Source of the DNA: an uncultured Blautia sp.
Lineage (GTDB): Bacteria > Bacillota > Clostridia > Lachnospirales > Lachnospiraceae
Direction of reading: 5' to 3'
DNA: 63,605 bases
NCBI GenBank assembly: GCA_945864225.1
Contig: CAMBAL010000009.1
Span: 1-63,605, forward strand
The notes below the pieces were generated by a model that saw only the letters and a program-made list of their open reading frames with translations, made no database searches and was not told the DNA's origin. This document shows positions 63,563 to 63,605 of the stretch, one piece after another. Every line of letters begins with the position of its first letter. The stretch's first letter is position 1. The position numbers and the translations under genes were made by a program.

Positions 63563-63605
63563 ATCGAGTTGCTTAAAAAAGCCAGTGTTTATGCGGGTTT
63601 CAGCG

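Noticed and set aside
1-63605. CRISPR array, prophage or rRNA operon
   Set aside because: No spaced identical repeats, phage structural genes or rRNA sequence were seen; the only tandem repeats are the short sets at 11191 and 61813.

Overview
The window looks like chromosomal DNA from a Gram-positive gut anaerobe of the family Lachnospiraceae (Blautia/Ruminococcus-like). This is inferred from several things together: AGGAGG ribosome sites and TTGACA/TATAAT promoters, T-box and yybP-ykoY leader RNAs, an archaeal/vacuolar-type ATPase operon, ATPase-less sugar ABC transporters and a TnpB-bearing IS200/IS605 element. No species marker such as rRNA is present.

Layout. 1-8.2 kb is a carbohydrate locus: a decayed glycosidase tail, an ArsR-type regulator with a beta-rich C-terminal half, then an operator-studded promoter driving a sugar-binding protein, two permeases, a membrane acyltransferase-like protein and a family 2 glycosidase. 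8.2-18.2 kb holds metG behind a T-box leader, a P-type ATPase behind a yybP-ykoY (manganese) riboswitch, a moaC-moaA-mogA group followed by an unusual MOSC-polysaccharide deacetylase fusion, and tatD. 18.2-24.1 kb holds capA, a MarR regulator, a DUF885 metallopeptidase, a thioredoxin reductase and a secreted NlpC/P60 protein. 24.1-25.0 kb has no large gene. It carries a tiny holin-like toxin gene facing a candidate small RNA with a shared two-way terminator, and next to it a dense cluster of DnaA boxes beside AT-rich DNA. 25.1-33.9 kb is a nine-gene V-type ATPase operon on the minus strand (H-C-I-K-F-E-A-B-D).

34.3-46.6 kb is a patchwork. It has trmB, a small unknown protein and tRNA-Lys, followed by broken genes: a YesM-type kinase and a permease fragment joined head to head, an IS605 element with tnpA, tnpB and a probable omega RNA, and a dipeptidase tail. 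Intact aldo/keto reductase and cysteine desulfidase genes follow, then a chimeric permease built from two permease genes and a MATE transporter with an internal deletion. 46.7-56.3 kb is a ten-gene Mrp/Mbh-like cation antiporter operon with four large proton-channel (ND2/4/5-type) subunits and no hydrogenase or dehydrogenase module. 56.5-63.6 kb holds a glycosyltransferase, a DUF554 protein, a two-domain esterase, an intact MATE transporter and guaA.

Two families of short palindromic repeats lie between genes across the whole window. One is about 75 bp with ends like AGCGTGTTTGAAAATT and looks like a miniature mobile element. The other is an ACAGGAAAGTGCTT...TTTCCTGT hairpin. The points most worth a second look are the DnaA-box cluster with its neighbouring toxin-type locus, the four-module antiporter operon, the MOSC-deacetylase fusion, the triple operator at 1.8-2.0 kb and the dispersed palindromes.
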